Shown piece by piece: positions 1 through 10,012 of a stretch of 25,332 nt of DNA. The position numbers and the translations under genes are program-made. Within the stretch, counting starts at the first letter, position 1; each line of letters starts with the position of its first letter. Under the pieces are notes generated by a model. The model saw only the letters and a program-made list of their open reading frames with translations. It did no database searches and was not told the origin of the DNA. This stretch comes from Elysia marginata (taxonomy: Eukaryota > Mollusca > Gastropoda > Plakobranchidae): positions 28,583 through 53,914 of the forward strand of contig BMAT01004541.1 of NCBI GenBank assembly GCA_019649035.1, read 5' to 3'.

Positions 1-659
1 GCCTACGTGTTTTTGGACTGAGGTACCGGTACATCACTTTTTGTTTTCGAGGAGTTTCGGGTGGTCATAAGAGGTTGACGGAGACTGTCATAATTGAAAT
101 CCATTTTCAATCTCAGGTCCTGTCTGTCGTCGAATCTAATTTTACTAATGTTAATAATTATTGAGGAGTCTTGACCAATCATTTGAGTTTCTTTTTGTAC
201 ATTGTTCGTTATCGAAAACAGGCACCAGATTTTGTAATCTCGCACCACAAAGTTAACCTGTCTGCCTCGCTCGCAGTTCCCCCTCGCACTTTTTTTCAGT
301 CCGCAGACTCCGGCACACGGCACACAGGTTATTTTTTCTTTATTTTTCATGCGCATGTCGGTCAATGTTTTTAGCCTTGACCCAGGTCAAACCTTGTGGT
401 TACTAACATGCCAGACTTAAAAAAAAAAGCTATATCCTACAGACGATTGTAGATATTTAGTCTATAAAGATAACCACTTTACAGAGATATCTCGATTCAA
501 AGCTTTTGAAGTTTTCTTTTAAAAATTAAAAAAATGTATACGTATATTCAACAGCATTAAAATTGAACAGATGTAAAAATAATATTTATTTGCGTTTACA
601 AAACCTTTTTTGGGATAAAAACCTGCTCCGTTTTGTAATGCATCTTCTCAGCTGGGTGA
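1..659. other. Spacer, no supported gene
   Basis: The DNA is moderately AT-rich, with a slightly CpG-richer patch at 240-360. A 120-codon minus-strand frame (3-365) opens with TTG and shows no domain. An everted pair of nuclear-receptor-like half-sites (TGACCC-AGGTCA) lies at 378-389. I see nothing else. Confidence 0.5.
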
Positions 660-1530
660 CATGGGGTTGGTTGGAAAGTAGATCACTGCAGCTGGTCTAT
701 GCTTGGATAGACTATAGAGTGTTGATAGAATGTAGTCTAGATCGAGATCTACTATGGAGTTTTGCTGTGATAGCTAGATTCTAGACCCATAAGCTTAATT
801 TGAAGAGACTGTAGATTTGGTTCTATGCAGCAGATCGATATTCGCGGACGCCATGCAGGATCGCATAGACACGCATTAGAGAATCTAGAGGTTGGTACTC
901 GCTTAAAGTTCTAGATCTACGTTCTAAGCAAAATAGAATCTGGATCTATAAGTAGACCTAACTATTTTATACACCTGTAGATCTACAGCTTATTAATCAA
1001 AGAGCCTACAACTTAAACACCGGTGCAACTCAAACCTGAAAACTAGATTAGATCGAGACATCTAAATAGATCTGGAAAGAGTCAAATATGTTTAGAAAAT
1101 CTAAAGTTAAACTTTAAATTCTGCAAGTGAAAGTAGTCTTAATCTAGATCTAGAATCTAGATTTCTAGATTAGATCTATAGATATAGAGACTAGACTAGA
1201 TAGACTTAAACAGGTCAGGACCCTGCTTTTTCTCGATAATCCTTGAGAACCTTCGAAAGCCCTCGAATACTGTTATAATTCCATCTCTCTAGAGCCTATA
1301 GTCTAGATCTAGATCTTTGATCTGGATCTAGATTAGTATTCGACTCTTTAAATTAGACCATCAAAAGTTCAGTAAAAGGGCACCTACAGAGTGTAAAATT
1401 TTCCTGCTTTTTGAACGCGAGCCGCTTGCATCCCTGAGTATTGGTAGTACTAGATCTAGTAGTACTAGGCCTACACCTGCAGTTTCATCCAATGGTATCA
1501 GTTGTAAAATCTTAGACTAATGACTTAGAT
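660..1530. repeat. Degenerate AGATCT / CTAGAT word cluster
   Basis: Over about 870 bases the words AGATCT, TAGATCTA and TCTAGATC recur many times. I count nine AGATCT by eye, where chance would give well under one. The densest parts are 1140-1205 and 1300-1335. The words are self-complementary, so the cluster has no evident strand. It includes perfect palindromes such as CTGTAGATCTACAG (975-988) and ACTAGATCTAGT (1449-1460). The units are not in fixed register, so this is an eroded satellite-like or word-expansion region rather than a clean tandem array. Confidence 0.7.
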
Positions 1531-3477
1531 CCTGTTTTACTTTCCTGTGATAAACAAACCTTTCCATTGTCAAAAGTTTCAAAAAGTAACAAGGGAAAGA
1601 GCCGTATCTAAGAGAATTTGAATTGACAGATTTCCATATATAGATTTGTGGCCGTGGGGTCCAGCACAATTTATCTATTGGGAAAATTTATGTGTCTGAG
1701 GAAGAGGTGTTTTCAAGGGCAGGCTTAGCTTTGAATATGTAAATGTCCCCTTATGCCTGGTCTTAAAACAACGTCAGGTTTGGATTGAGACATGGCAAGG
1801 AGCAGTTCTAATGTGTCTCAACCCTTGTTTGTGCTCAGCCTTGTTTGTGAAGCCAATGAACAGGAGAGGTGTTCCAAAGGATTTTCACCCAGGGGTGCCA
1901 TTCTACTCTCTAGCTTTAGAAGCCTAAATTTCATCCAAACAAATTCATTTATTCTATCTTCAATGAAGGGTCCTATGCAATGAGAATGTTGTTTACGTTT
2001 ATTATCATTGAACATTACTGTCAAAATGAAGGATAATCATCATAATGAAGAGTAATTTCTAATTGAAAGTAAAAAAAGTGGCACCTCAGTCCAGAAATCC
2101 TGCCAATTGCCGTGTGTTCATGTTACATAGTGCTCAAAGGTTTAAAAGTGGGTGAATGGGAAGCTAGTGCACTTCCAATTATATGTAAATATTGATATGC
2201 AGTCAAGACAGACAGTAGGGTTGAGCAACCTGTTTATTTTATTCTCTTTGTCAACTTCTTTGTGACAATTCGAGATTTGACGGCCAGGTTCAGAAGGCCA
2301 AATTTTCAAAACTTGAAAGTATTTAATTGAATTCTGATAACTGTATATATACTTCTTTTTTTTTTTTGTACAATATTTCATTTTGGATTCTGATGTTTGA
2401 CAGTTAGGTTTCTAAATGGTCAACTTAAACTTAGTCATAAACAGTAACAGAAACATAAAACTGCTCATAATTATTTCAAGAACAAAATTTTAAAGAAATA
2501 TTGTTCAGAGTAGTTGACCTTTCATTTGTTTCAAAACCAGACCTAAACAGTTTGAGGGATTTGTGACTAGAAGTACGAACTTTTTTTGGCAAAAAACAAA
2601 ACAGTAGAGTTGGCAGGGGGAAACAATTGAATTATTTTGATAAATGATTTCAAGGGATCCATGTTTGAAAATGTTTGATAAACTTGTAGCCTACTCATTG
2701 GTGTGATTTAGTTTCTGATATATTAGTGGCTTTATAAGTTTATTTTGCATGCATGGTTGAGAGAGAATTTTTAAAAAATCATTTTAAAGATTTTTTATGT
2801 GATATATATGATAAATACTATTTGAAATTCATTGGATTTTTTACGGGTGTTACTATTTTTTACGGGTGTTACTAATATTGATTCAGTCAACATTTGTTCA
2901 CATGATACCCTTGAAAAGGAGAACTTTTAAAAGAAGTTAAGTACAGGATCAAAAGCAAAGGGGCAGTCTTCTATGAGGAAAGAACATCTGTGAGACCAAA
3001 CTTCCAGAATGATTCTCCCTACATTTAAAAAAAAAAAAAAATTTTAGATTTAGGGTTTCTCTAAACATTTATGAGACAAAAATAGCTCATGAAATTTGAT
3101 CATATCTAGTAGCATTTCTTGTATGCATAATCATATTGCCATGTTGTATGTGAGTTTTCCCACATTGAGATTTTAACCTAAGAAGACCCGGGCAATAATC
3201 TTTTTTTGATGAATATTTGAATTTAAATTGGTGTCAAATGAAAATAATGAAATTTTAATCAAACAATCACACTTTTGATTCTTTCATTCTAAAATGCGAG
3301 GTTAATTTTTCCTCCAGTCTTTGTTTTTGTTTCATTTGAATTCATTTCTTTGAAACATCAAGTCTCAAGTTTATTCAGTCAATGCAAAGTTACATTAGAG
3401 CATGTATTGAAAGTAAGCAATGTTCAGCCATGCGGGCAGTTTCAAACATTATTAATATTATAGTAAGGTACCCTATT
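1531..3477. other. AT-rich spacer, no supported gene
   Basis: Short frames on both strands are interrupted and low in complexity. Poly(T) near 2356-2366 and poly(A) near 3028-3041 are simple homopolymers. I see no splice-flanked exon that I would defend. Confidence 0.5.
2836..2873. repeat. Perfect 19-bp tandem duplication
   Basis: The unit ATTTTTTACGGGTGTTACT occurs twice in a row (2836-2854 and 2855-2873) with no mismatch. Being exact in old-looking spacer, it is probably a recent slippage or repair duplication. It has no coding content. Confidence 0.9.
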
Positions 3478-3540
3478 ATCTCTTGCTCTCTGTCTTTGTC
3501 TGTCTCTCTCTCTCTATCTGTGTAGCATTCTCTCTCTTTT
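3478..3540. repeat. CT-rich low-complexity tract with (TC)6
   Basis: A pyrimidine-rich stretch is built of TC, TGTC and TTTGTC units, with the cleanest TC run at about 3503-3515. It is an impure microsatellite. Its complement would be a GA tract. Confidence 0.8.
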
Positions 3541-4698
3541 GTCAGATCGTACAAGAAATACATGCACTCCTCTTAACACATCCCGCTCAACGAAACACCT
3601 TATGATCCTTATGTGTCCTTCATTCAATCAAAAGATTAAATTAGAACAATTTTTTAATTCTAGTTCCATTAAAATGTTTTACGGCTTGGGTAAAGAAGCT
3701 ATTTTCTAATCTTTTATTTGCTTTGAACGCCCTTAGTCCTTGCCGGTGGGGTAAAAAAATTGAAATATTTCCTTTGCTGGGTGCGTGTCATCTTTCAAGA
3801 TCTTTTCTGTTGTGACTGACATTCTTTCTTCATATAGACTTTCAATAGAAACTTTACATTTAGAAGGTTTTTACTTCTGTTCTCAAGCAGTTTCTTTTTT
3901 TCCAAATCATGGAAGGGTTGTGTTGATAGTTCACCATTTTAAAACTGTTAAAAAAGCTGTCCTCCCAGAGGTTATTGGCTCATATTGGAAATGTGGGTAG
4001 AATTAATACTAGAGTAGATTACCTTGTCTAGAAGATAATAACAATCCAATATGTTTACTAAATTATCTTGAAATATTTCACCCCTGGTGTAAAAATCTCA
4101 TTCCTAATGATCCTTGCTTATGTGCTTGTGAAGGCGAAAGAGAGAGGGAGGTGCTAAAACAACTTAATAAAGCAGAAAATGATCTGAGTGAAATGAACTT
4201 ACTCATGCTGCTGAAGGCTGCTCGGCAGCTCTCATTGAAATTTACATTACTGCTTTCTCTTTCAGTAAATAACTTTTCACAAAGAAAGTAAGAAATTGTT
4301 TACACATGTAACATTACATCATCATTCATTCTTTTGAGATTAAACCAAGATTTTATTATAATATCGTTTCACAGTCTTAAAATTTCGTTAAATTGCCTTC
4401 ATTTCCTAATTACCCTCCAAGTAAAATAGATGACAAATATTGAGCGCCTAGTGTTCCCTGCAAGAAAAAAATGTTAATAAAATGTGATCTACATACGATT
4501 GTGGTAATTTCTCTCTGTCCTTCCACCTGACCTCCTCCCTCCCCCATGATGAGCTTTCTTGATTAATTATTGTAGCCAATGGATATAATCAATGCAGATT
4601 CAGAATCATCCAACCCAAGCTATCGTTTTTATTGTATCAAAGTTTTGGCTTGTGCTTGCGGTCGCATTTTGTTATGGACAAATAAAAAGACAAGCAAT
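3541..4698. other. AT-rich spacer, no supported gene
   Basis: There are only short frames, one of 71 codons at 3785-4000 that is rich in Phe/Ser/Val from T-rich DNA and has no domain. A pyrimidine-rich patch lies at 4509-4545. Confidence 0.5.
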
Positions 4699-4842
4699 AG
4701 ATGGAGGGAAGGAAGAAGGAGACTCAGAGAAAGAGTAGAGAGTGGGAGAAAGAGAAAGAGGATATAGAGAAAGGGAACCAAAGGGGGTAGAGAGGAAGGA
4801 AAAAGAAAATAATGAAAGAAAAAGAAAATATCAACTTATGAT

Positions 4843-4873
<31 letters not shown>

Positions 4874-4920
4874 AAAGAAGTGAGAAAGAACTCAAGAGGG
4901 AAGAGCAAAACTGAGAGAAA
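4699..4920. repeat. Purine-rich (GA/GAA/GGAA) tract with (AG)12
   Basis: About 220 bases are almost entirely purine on the plus strand. An uninterrupted (AG)12 lies at 4849-4872. The open frames across it translate to Arg/Glu/Lys repeats, which is what any GA tract yields, so they are not genes. Mirror-symmetric homopurine tracts of this kind can form triple-helix structures. Confidence 0.85.
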
Positions 4921-5160
4921 CACTCGCACATGCCTATGCATCAGATGACTGTTCATTGTTGTTGCTGCCGTTCATTTACCATGTACATATGTTAAGATGG
5001 CTACATCATCTTGGTTTCTTGTTTTAAAAGTTTCTCTAGTCTTTTATTGCAAGTTTTCATAAATTTCGGTGGCATTTACTTGGATCAAAAAAGTTGCATG
5101 CAGTAAGTTTCTAGCATTAAGAAAAATAGGTTTTTGATCAATCTCTCCGCCAGCACTTAA
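4921..5160. other. Spacer between purine tract and palindrome pair
   Basis: I see no frame or motif of note here. The spacer continues past the palindromes (5207-5818), where there is likewise no supported gene. Confidence 0.5.
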
Positions 5161-5206
5161 ACAGGAATTTCCTGTATCTTCTCTCTACTCTCTCCGAATT
5201 TCGGAG
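5161..5206. promoter_or_regulatory. Two adjacent 15-bp palindromes sharing a GAATTTC core
   Basis: ACAGGAATTTCCTGT (5161-5175) and CTCCGAATTTCGGAG (5192-5206) are each perfect 7-bp inverted repeats around a central T, and both share the core GAATTTC. Their centres are 31 bp apart, about three helical turns, so they face the same side of the DNA. The first contains GGAATTTCC, which resembles an NF-kB site. No gene start is recognised nearby, so a function as a binding site is inference. Confidence 0.35.
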
Positions 5207-5816
5207 CCAGGAATCGAGAGAGCTAAAGTTTTTGAAAAAAAAATCTAATTGAATCAACGAATATCGAAGAAAATAGCAATCTCTGATAAATATCTACTGA
5301 TAACAATCTCAATCTCACATTTTTTCCTTTGGTCATTTTCTCTTAAACCTACGCAAACTAATATTCTCTACGTATCACAATGGCACCATAGCAATTGAAA
5401 GAATAGTAAAAAAGAATTCATACTGGAATACACGTATTTCTATCTAGTCCTTGTCTTCGGCGATGCTCGTCACCTTTTATCAAAGATTAAAGGACTTTCG
5501 GCGTATTTTATTTATCTTGTTAAAGTTTCTATCTTTGAAGTAGACCGATATAATATCAACACGACCACCATCTTTACACACTACCAGGAGCAAAAACCAA
5601 CCGATGTTGCTTAAGTAACAGAATATTTTTTCAACGTAGGCATTGTTACCATGAGCTTAGGATGTGTAAACAGCAACATGAATTCTGTCCCAGTTGGCAC
5701 TCAGCAGAACTCACCCTATAGATAATGCAGTGAGTGAGTAAAATAAAGCAACTCACTAGAGCTATACGCAGTTCACATTTCCCATTATAGAGAACAGCTG
5801 GCTGTATAGCACGTGG

Positions 5817-5818
<2 letters not shown>

Positions 5819-5877
<59 letters not shown>

Positions 5878-5925
5878 GACCGACCGACCGACCGACCGAC
5901 CGACCCAACCTAACCTAACCGACCA
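5819..5925. repeat. Compound microsatellite (AG)27 - (ACCG)7 - ACCTA units
   Basis: An uninterrupted (AG)27 occupies 5819-5872 and is followed by seven perfect ACCG units (5875-5902). These pass into ACC-anchored units with CA, TA and TA spacers, ending at a GACC. It is a three-stage compound repeat. The frames across it give Arg-Glu or Ser-Leu repeats and are not genes. Confidence 0.95.
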
Positions 5926-7426
5926 GATATTTTCTTTTCCCAGCTTGCGTGTATTCTATGAAGATCTATTTTATTATCAGCCAACCTCTCGGGCATTGAC
6001 TTTATCACCCAGCAAGTATACATCAGGCCTAATGAGGCCAACGCGCTGGCGACGGTAACACATAATAATTTTGGTGACTTGAGCACATCTGAGTTGGGAT
6101 ACACTATGCAGATGAGAGCAAGCCGAAGAATTCATTTGGAATATGGAATTTTTTAAAATGTATGTTCTTTGTGCTGTTCAGTTAAAAAAAAAACACAGTG
6201 TCGATATTAAGTTGTATCCAAAGCCGTTTCGTAGCCTAGGCTTTATGATCCACACCATGCAAAACTTGTCCTAGTTTATCATTGGACTTGTGAGAACCGC
6301 CTCAATAAAAGATGATGCACGCTTGGAAAGGCAGGCCTCTAGTTCTTTTAGTTGTGCCACCCCAACACTGGAACGTAGCAAACTAACATGCTACCCGACC
6401 GACACATTTTGCTTTGTACAAACACATAAACGCACTATTAAGTTGACGTATGGCATGGTCCATGAATTTGTCTAACATCTCGTTCATACATTCACCGTGA
6501 CAATAAGGTTCCAACATTCATTACTACAAATCATTTACAGGACGGGTTGGAAAATTTTGCTTATTATGATAAAGTTAAATCATCCTGAATTTAACGGGCA
6601 ACATATACATACGTGTGCTTATCGCGCCACCTAGATATATATACATTGTTGAGTGCATCTTTTTTAAAATTCTTAATGGCTTCTTGCTGTATACACTCGA
6701 TAATTTATGTATGCAATTAAGTATCAATGCTAAAGCTGCTCTTTTAATATCGGCAACTTCTGGCTTTCATTATTAAACGAATAAGCTAGTGGCTGGCGGT
6801 GTTTAAGTTTTTTTTCCTATGGTTGAAAACCAGAACGTGCCTGTTTCATGAATGTCTTTATTTAGAATACAAATTACATTTCTAATTTAAATATGAAATT
6901 TTTTCTTCTTGCAAATACTCCCCACCCCTTATCTTTGTGCATGTCTTCCATGTCGGGAACAATCGTCAAAGGTAATCAATGAAGCACTTAGTAAATTGAT
7001 AATTGAACGGACTTTGTTCCATAAGCAATATTATTTTTGCTACTGTGACAATGCTAAATATTAGCTACATTTAGCCAACTTGCACATTGATTGTTGTAAA
7101 CCACAGCAGTGCAGTAAAAGGGGATATGGGGGGAGGCTATGCTTGTGAAAGGTCGTTTTCTCAAATCTGTTATTTATTACGCCTACCCGTGTTACACAAG
7201 AAAAGCCTGTGCACTGCGCCGCTGAAAGTGTTTCAAGTTGATCCTGCGTTAAGATTCGACACATACTTAACATTTACAGCAACAGCTGGCTTACAGACGG
7301 CGAGTTTGCATGAAATGGATTCCGAAAATCTGTGACTCAAAAAAAGTTTGTACTGAACTTTATCAGTTATGCATTCTTAATATTTATAGTAGTTAACTGT
7401 TATAATTATTATGTTTTGCTTTTTTG
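5926..7426. other. Spacer, no supported gene
   Basis: Frames of 60-82 codons exist on both strands, overlap one another and lack domains. Base composition is a little more balanced around 7090-7320, but codon patterns do not favour one frame. Confidence 0.5.
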
Positions 7427-7449
7427 ACAGCGGGAAAAGAAACCGCTGT
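7427..7449 (+). other. Short inverted repeat (7-bp arms, 9-base loop) after an acceptor-like tract
   Basis: ACAGCGG (7427-7433) and CCGCTGT (7443-7449) form a perfect stem. The sequence just before it (TTTTTTGACAG, ending at 7430) looks like a 3' splice site. No coding frame of note follows. It may be a chance hairpin, or an edge of a non-coding exon. Confidence 0.2.
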
Positions 7450-7685
7450 AATAGCAACCCATGCTCAGGGCCCACAGTTACACCGTCACAGCTTCATATT
7501 TCTTAAAATTATGACATTTAGTACTGGAGGAAGGCGATTTCCACACATTTATTCGATCACTCATGTGTTGAAGGGCTACCCGATTATAACCAGTGAAAGA
7601 TATTTTTAAGTATGCTAGAGTGACATGCTTTATTCGCTGCTCCTCTGAGAGTTCAAAAGGTAGTTTGTTTGGTAATGGCCTCTCG

Positions 7686-7738
7686 GGGATCCCATGTAAA
7701 GCACTCGTGCATCAGTGGATCAGGCGCTATATAAAAAA
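7686..7738 (+). mobile_element. 3' tail of a SINE (short interspersed element), fragment
   Basis: The stretch reads CATGTAAAGCAC (7693-7704), then a short spacer, then GGCGCTATATAAA (7723-7735) and an A-rich end. The pairing of TGTAAAGC.C with GCGCTATATAAA about 20-30 bases later is the shared 3' end of many animal tRNA-derived SINEs, copied by a partner LINE. I cannot see a clear A-box and B-box upstream. GAGTTCAAAAGG near 7649 is only a weak B-box match. The head may therefore be lost or diverged, and the 5' limit is unknown. Confidence 0.55.
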
Positions 7739-8964
7739 CGCTCTTTTTTAGTCTTCAGAACGAACTTAAAGCGCCAGACTCTCGAAAAGTGAGCAGATTT
7801 TGTAACCCGAATTGCATTTTGTCTTTACTCTTGTATGGGTTAAAAAGCTATAAACCAAACGTAATCACAGTTAATTTATGTTTTTTAATTGCTCTTGTAC
7901 ATTTAGCGCGCCTCTTTATTCTTCAGAGGAAAAATCAATAGCAGCAAGTTAAGCTGGGAAATTGACACCGATCTTAAGTGGATAAGAACTAATATTTCGC
8001 ATAGCCTCAATTATTCATTAACTATAGTATTGCTTATGGAACACAGCCACCTTGGGGAAAATCAGCACAATCAATCATGTAATTCTCATTTTGGATATGT
8101 AGAGAGGAAAAAAAATGTGCGTACAGACAGGGTCTAGTAAAGTAGCTAGCCCAGTCATAATACCTGTACATTGCACTGCTGTTCGACTGAGCTGAAGAAC
8201 AACAGTGTGGCCCGTTCCCGCTCCGATACGTTATTGGTGTTGCAAACTTTTCAGCAGTCGCACTGAGAGTCAGACAGGGGACGACTGACATTTTTACCAA
8301 GTACTAAGTAGGTCAAGGCTGTTGCAGAAGCTCCGTCTCGCACAGTGCGTCGCGTGACCCATGATCGTAGTTCAGATGGGATCTTTTCGTGCGTGGAACC
8401 GCAACTCTGAATCGCATTTTGCGTTGTTTTTTCCCCAACTGCTTTTTTATTACCAGATATTACGAGACCTGTGCATCGTTTTCAACTACAGTGTATTCTG
8501 CTGTTTCGACCCCTCAATTGTTCAACTGATGGAGTAAACCTGTCATTTTAAATATTGGTAAATTTAAATAAAACTAAGGAAGAAAAAGAAAAAAAAGCAA
8601 CCCATTATGACCAAAGAACTTTGAAAATGTGAACTTGAAAGCTGGTTTTAAAACAAAAAGAATGCGGAAGTCAAATGTATACACAAAACACCGTTACTCT
8701 CATTCTGCCAGGCTGGTCGCGGAGGTTGAACAACAAAATGTTTTTCTTTCTTGCAACGCTGTTCTTTTACTTAACTTAACATTAATTTACAAATTAATTA
8801 TATATAATCATGAAATATTTACCGAAATATCCCAAAATCAGAACTTAGTATAGAAATAAATTTAAATGCTCTTTAAATCTTGAATACGCAATAGCATTAT
8901 TTTGTCATAGCTGGTCTTTGAACGTTCTCTAAATCTTTAGGAATGAAGAGTTCAAAGTGAGAGG
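7739..8964. other. Spacer with a CpG-richer part (8180-8425)
   Basis: The stretch 8180-8425 holds many CpGs, for example CTCCGTCTCGCAC and GTGCGTCGCGTGAC, in contrast to the flanks. An 88-codon minus-strand frame at 8034-8300 has no domain. The CpG density could mark a promoter or an unmethylated exon. I see no coding evidence. Confidence 0.4.
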
Positions 8965-9078
8965 TATATATAAAAAAAGTTTCTAGTGGTGTGGGCAACA
9001 ATAATCTCTCTCTCAAGTAACGATCTTTATGTACGTGTGTAAGCCAAAGCTGACGTCAGAGTTTTACTTGGATATAAG
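8965..9078 (+). promoter_or_regulatory. Promoter-like cluster: TATA boxes and a full CRE
   Basis: TATATATAAAA occurs at 8965-8975. A perfect palindromic cAMP-response element TGACGTCA is at 9051-9058. A second TATA-like word (GATATAAG, 9071-9078) follows 12 bases later and is followed by a CpG-containing stretch where a start near 9100 would fall. The surrounding 8180-9110 segment is richer in CpG than its neighbours. A transcript from here toward the receptor would need an intron of about 7 kb. This rests on pattern alone. Confidence 0.2.
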
Positions 9079-9961
9079 ACTGTGCTCCGAAGGCTAGTGC
9101 GAGTTCTGATGAAAACCGCCGAGTCTTAGTTTATCAATGTAAAAAAAAATTCAGAAGAATAGACTTTTGCTTTCCACAAACACAGTTTCATTTTTCTAGG
9201 GGAAACGGTGTAAATAGTATTAGACAGCCCACAATTTCGTGCTCCTTCTTGTCCGCGTTTTATATTCCAGATTTCAACCACCATTCTGAGTTGATTACGT
9301 AATACGATGAAAAGGAAATAGTAATTTAAAAATCTTTTAAAAAATATTTAGCAATCATAATGGGTTTTCGACAAATTTGGACGAAGAAAATGTAACGATT
9401 GAAACGTTTGTCTGGTTGTCTTATCATGAATAATAGGATAATACCGAAATAGGCTTATATTAATTTCTTACATGCATTTCATTAATGAGAAGAAAAAATC
9501 TTAAAAGGTCTGTCGCCCTCTCTTCTCTTCATAAAAATCTAAATTACCGTGTATTAAAATAATGCATTCGTTTTGTTACCCTGTAGCTTTTTACAAATTA
9601 CATTGGTAACGGTATCTGATAAACTATTATTTTCCATTCGCGTCTTCTATCTATTGAAGACATATTACTGTCAAATTGTTTCAACGTTTGTACCAAAGCA
9701 GTACAAGTTACAATTAGAGGTTAGTCTTTAATGTTGAAAGCTTTTGGGAAAGATAGCAAAATGTAATAGCAATATTTGAAAACAACCGCCTCGTCAGTTC
9801 CTGTTTGCGATTTCAGCAATCGAGACACCCGAGTATTGCTCCTCGCGTCAAGCAACGTCGGTAAATACACTTGAGACTAATTACTTGAAAACATATTAAA
9901 ATAATTTGACATTCGGCCTACCGGTACCTATCAAAACAATATCTTTGTCGTGCTTTTGGTT
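9079..9961. other. Spacer, no supported gene
   Basis: This is AT-rich with scattered CpG. I see no open frame of useful length and no repeat structure. Confidence 0.5.
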
Positions 9962-10012
9962 ACATGTATTTGTACAGTTTCGACATGTATTTATACAATT
10001 TTGACATGTAAA
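9962..10012. repeat. Degenerate 21-bp tandem repeat, about 2.3 copies
   Basis: Three successive units start ACATGTA at 9962, 9983 and 10004, exactly 21 bases apart. Copies one and two agree at most positions (ACATGTATTT.TACA.TTT.G), and the third decays after about ten bases. It is a small minisatellite seeded on the ACATGTA word that is common through the window. Confidence 0.7.

Noticed and set aside
349-358. CATGCGCATG as an NRF1-type promoter site
   Set aside because: It is only a partial match to the longer consensus, and no gene start is nearby.
3-365. 120-codon minus-strand frame near the left edge
   Set aside because: It starts at TTG, ends within the window, has no domain and no supporting splice or promoter signal. 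It is the longest non-receptor frame outside the CDS, but still within chance.
4742-4948. Arg/Glu/Lys-rich frame
   Set aside because: It is the direct translation of a GA purine tract, and any frame there looks charged and open.
5907-5920. CCTAA-like units as telomeric repeat
   Set aside because: The units are ACCTA-type pentamers for about two copies inside a compound microsatellite, not the TTAGGG/CCCTAA hexamer array.
5646-6058. Ser-Leu and Arg-Glu repeat frames on the two strands
   Set aside because: They are translations of the (AG)27 and ACCG microsatellite.
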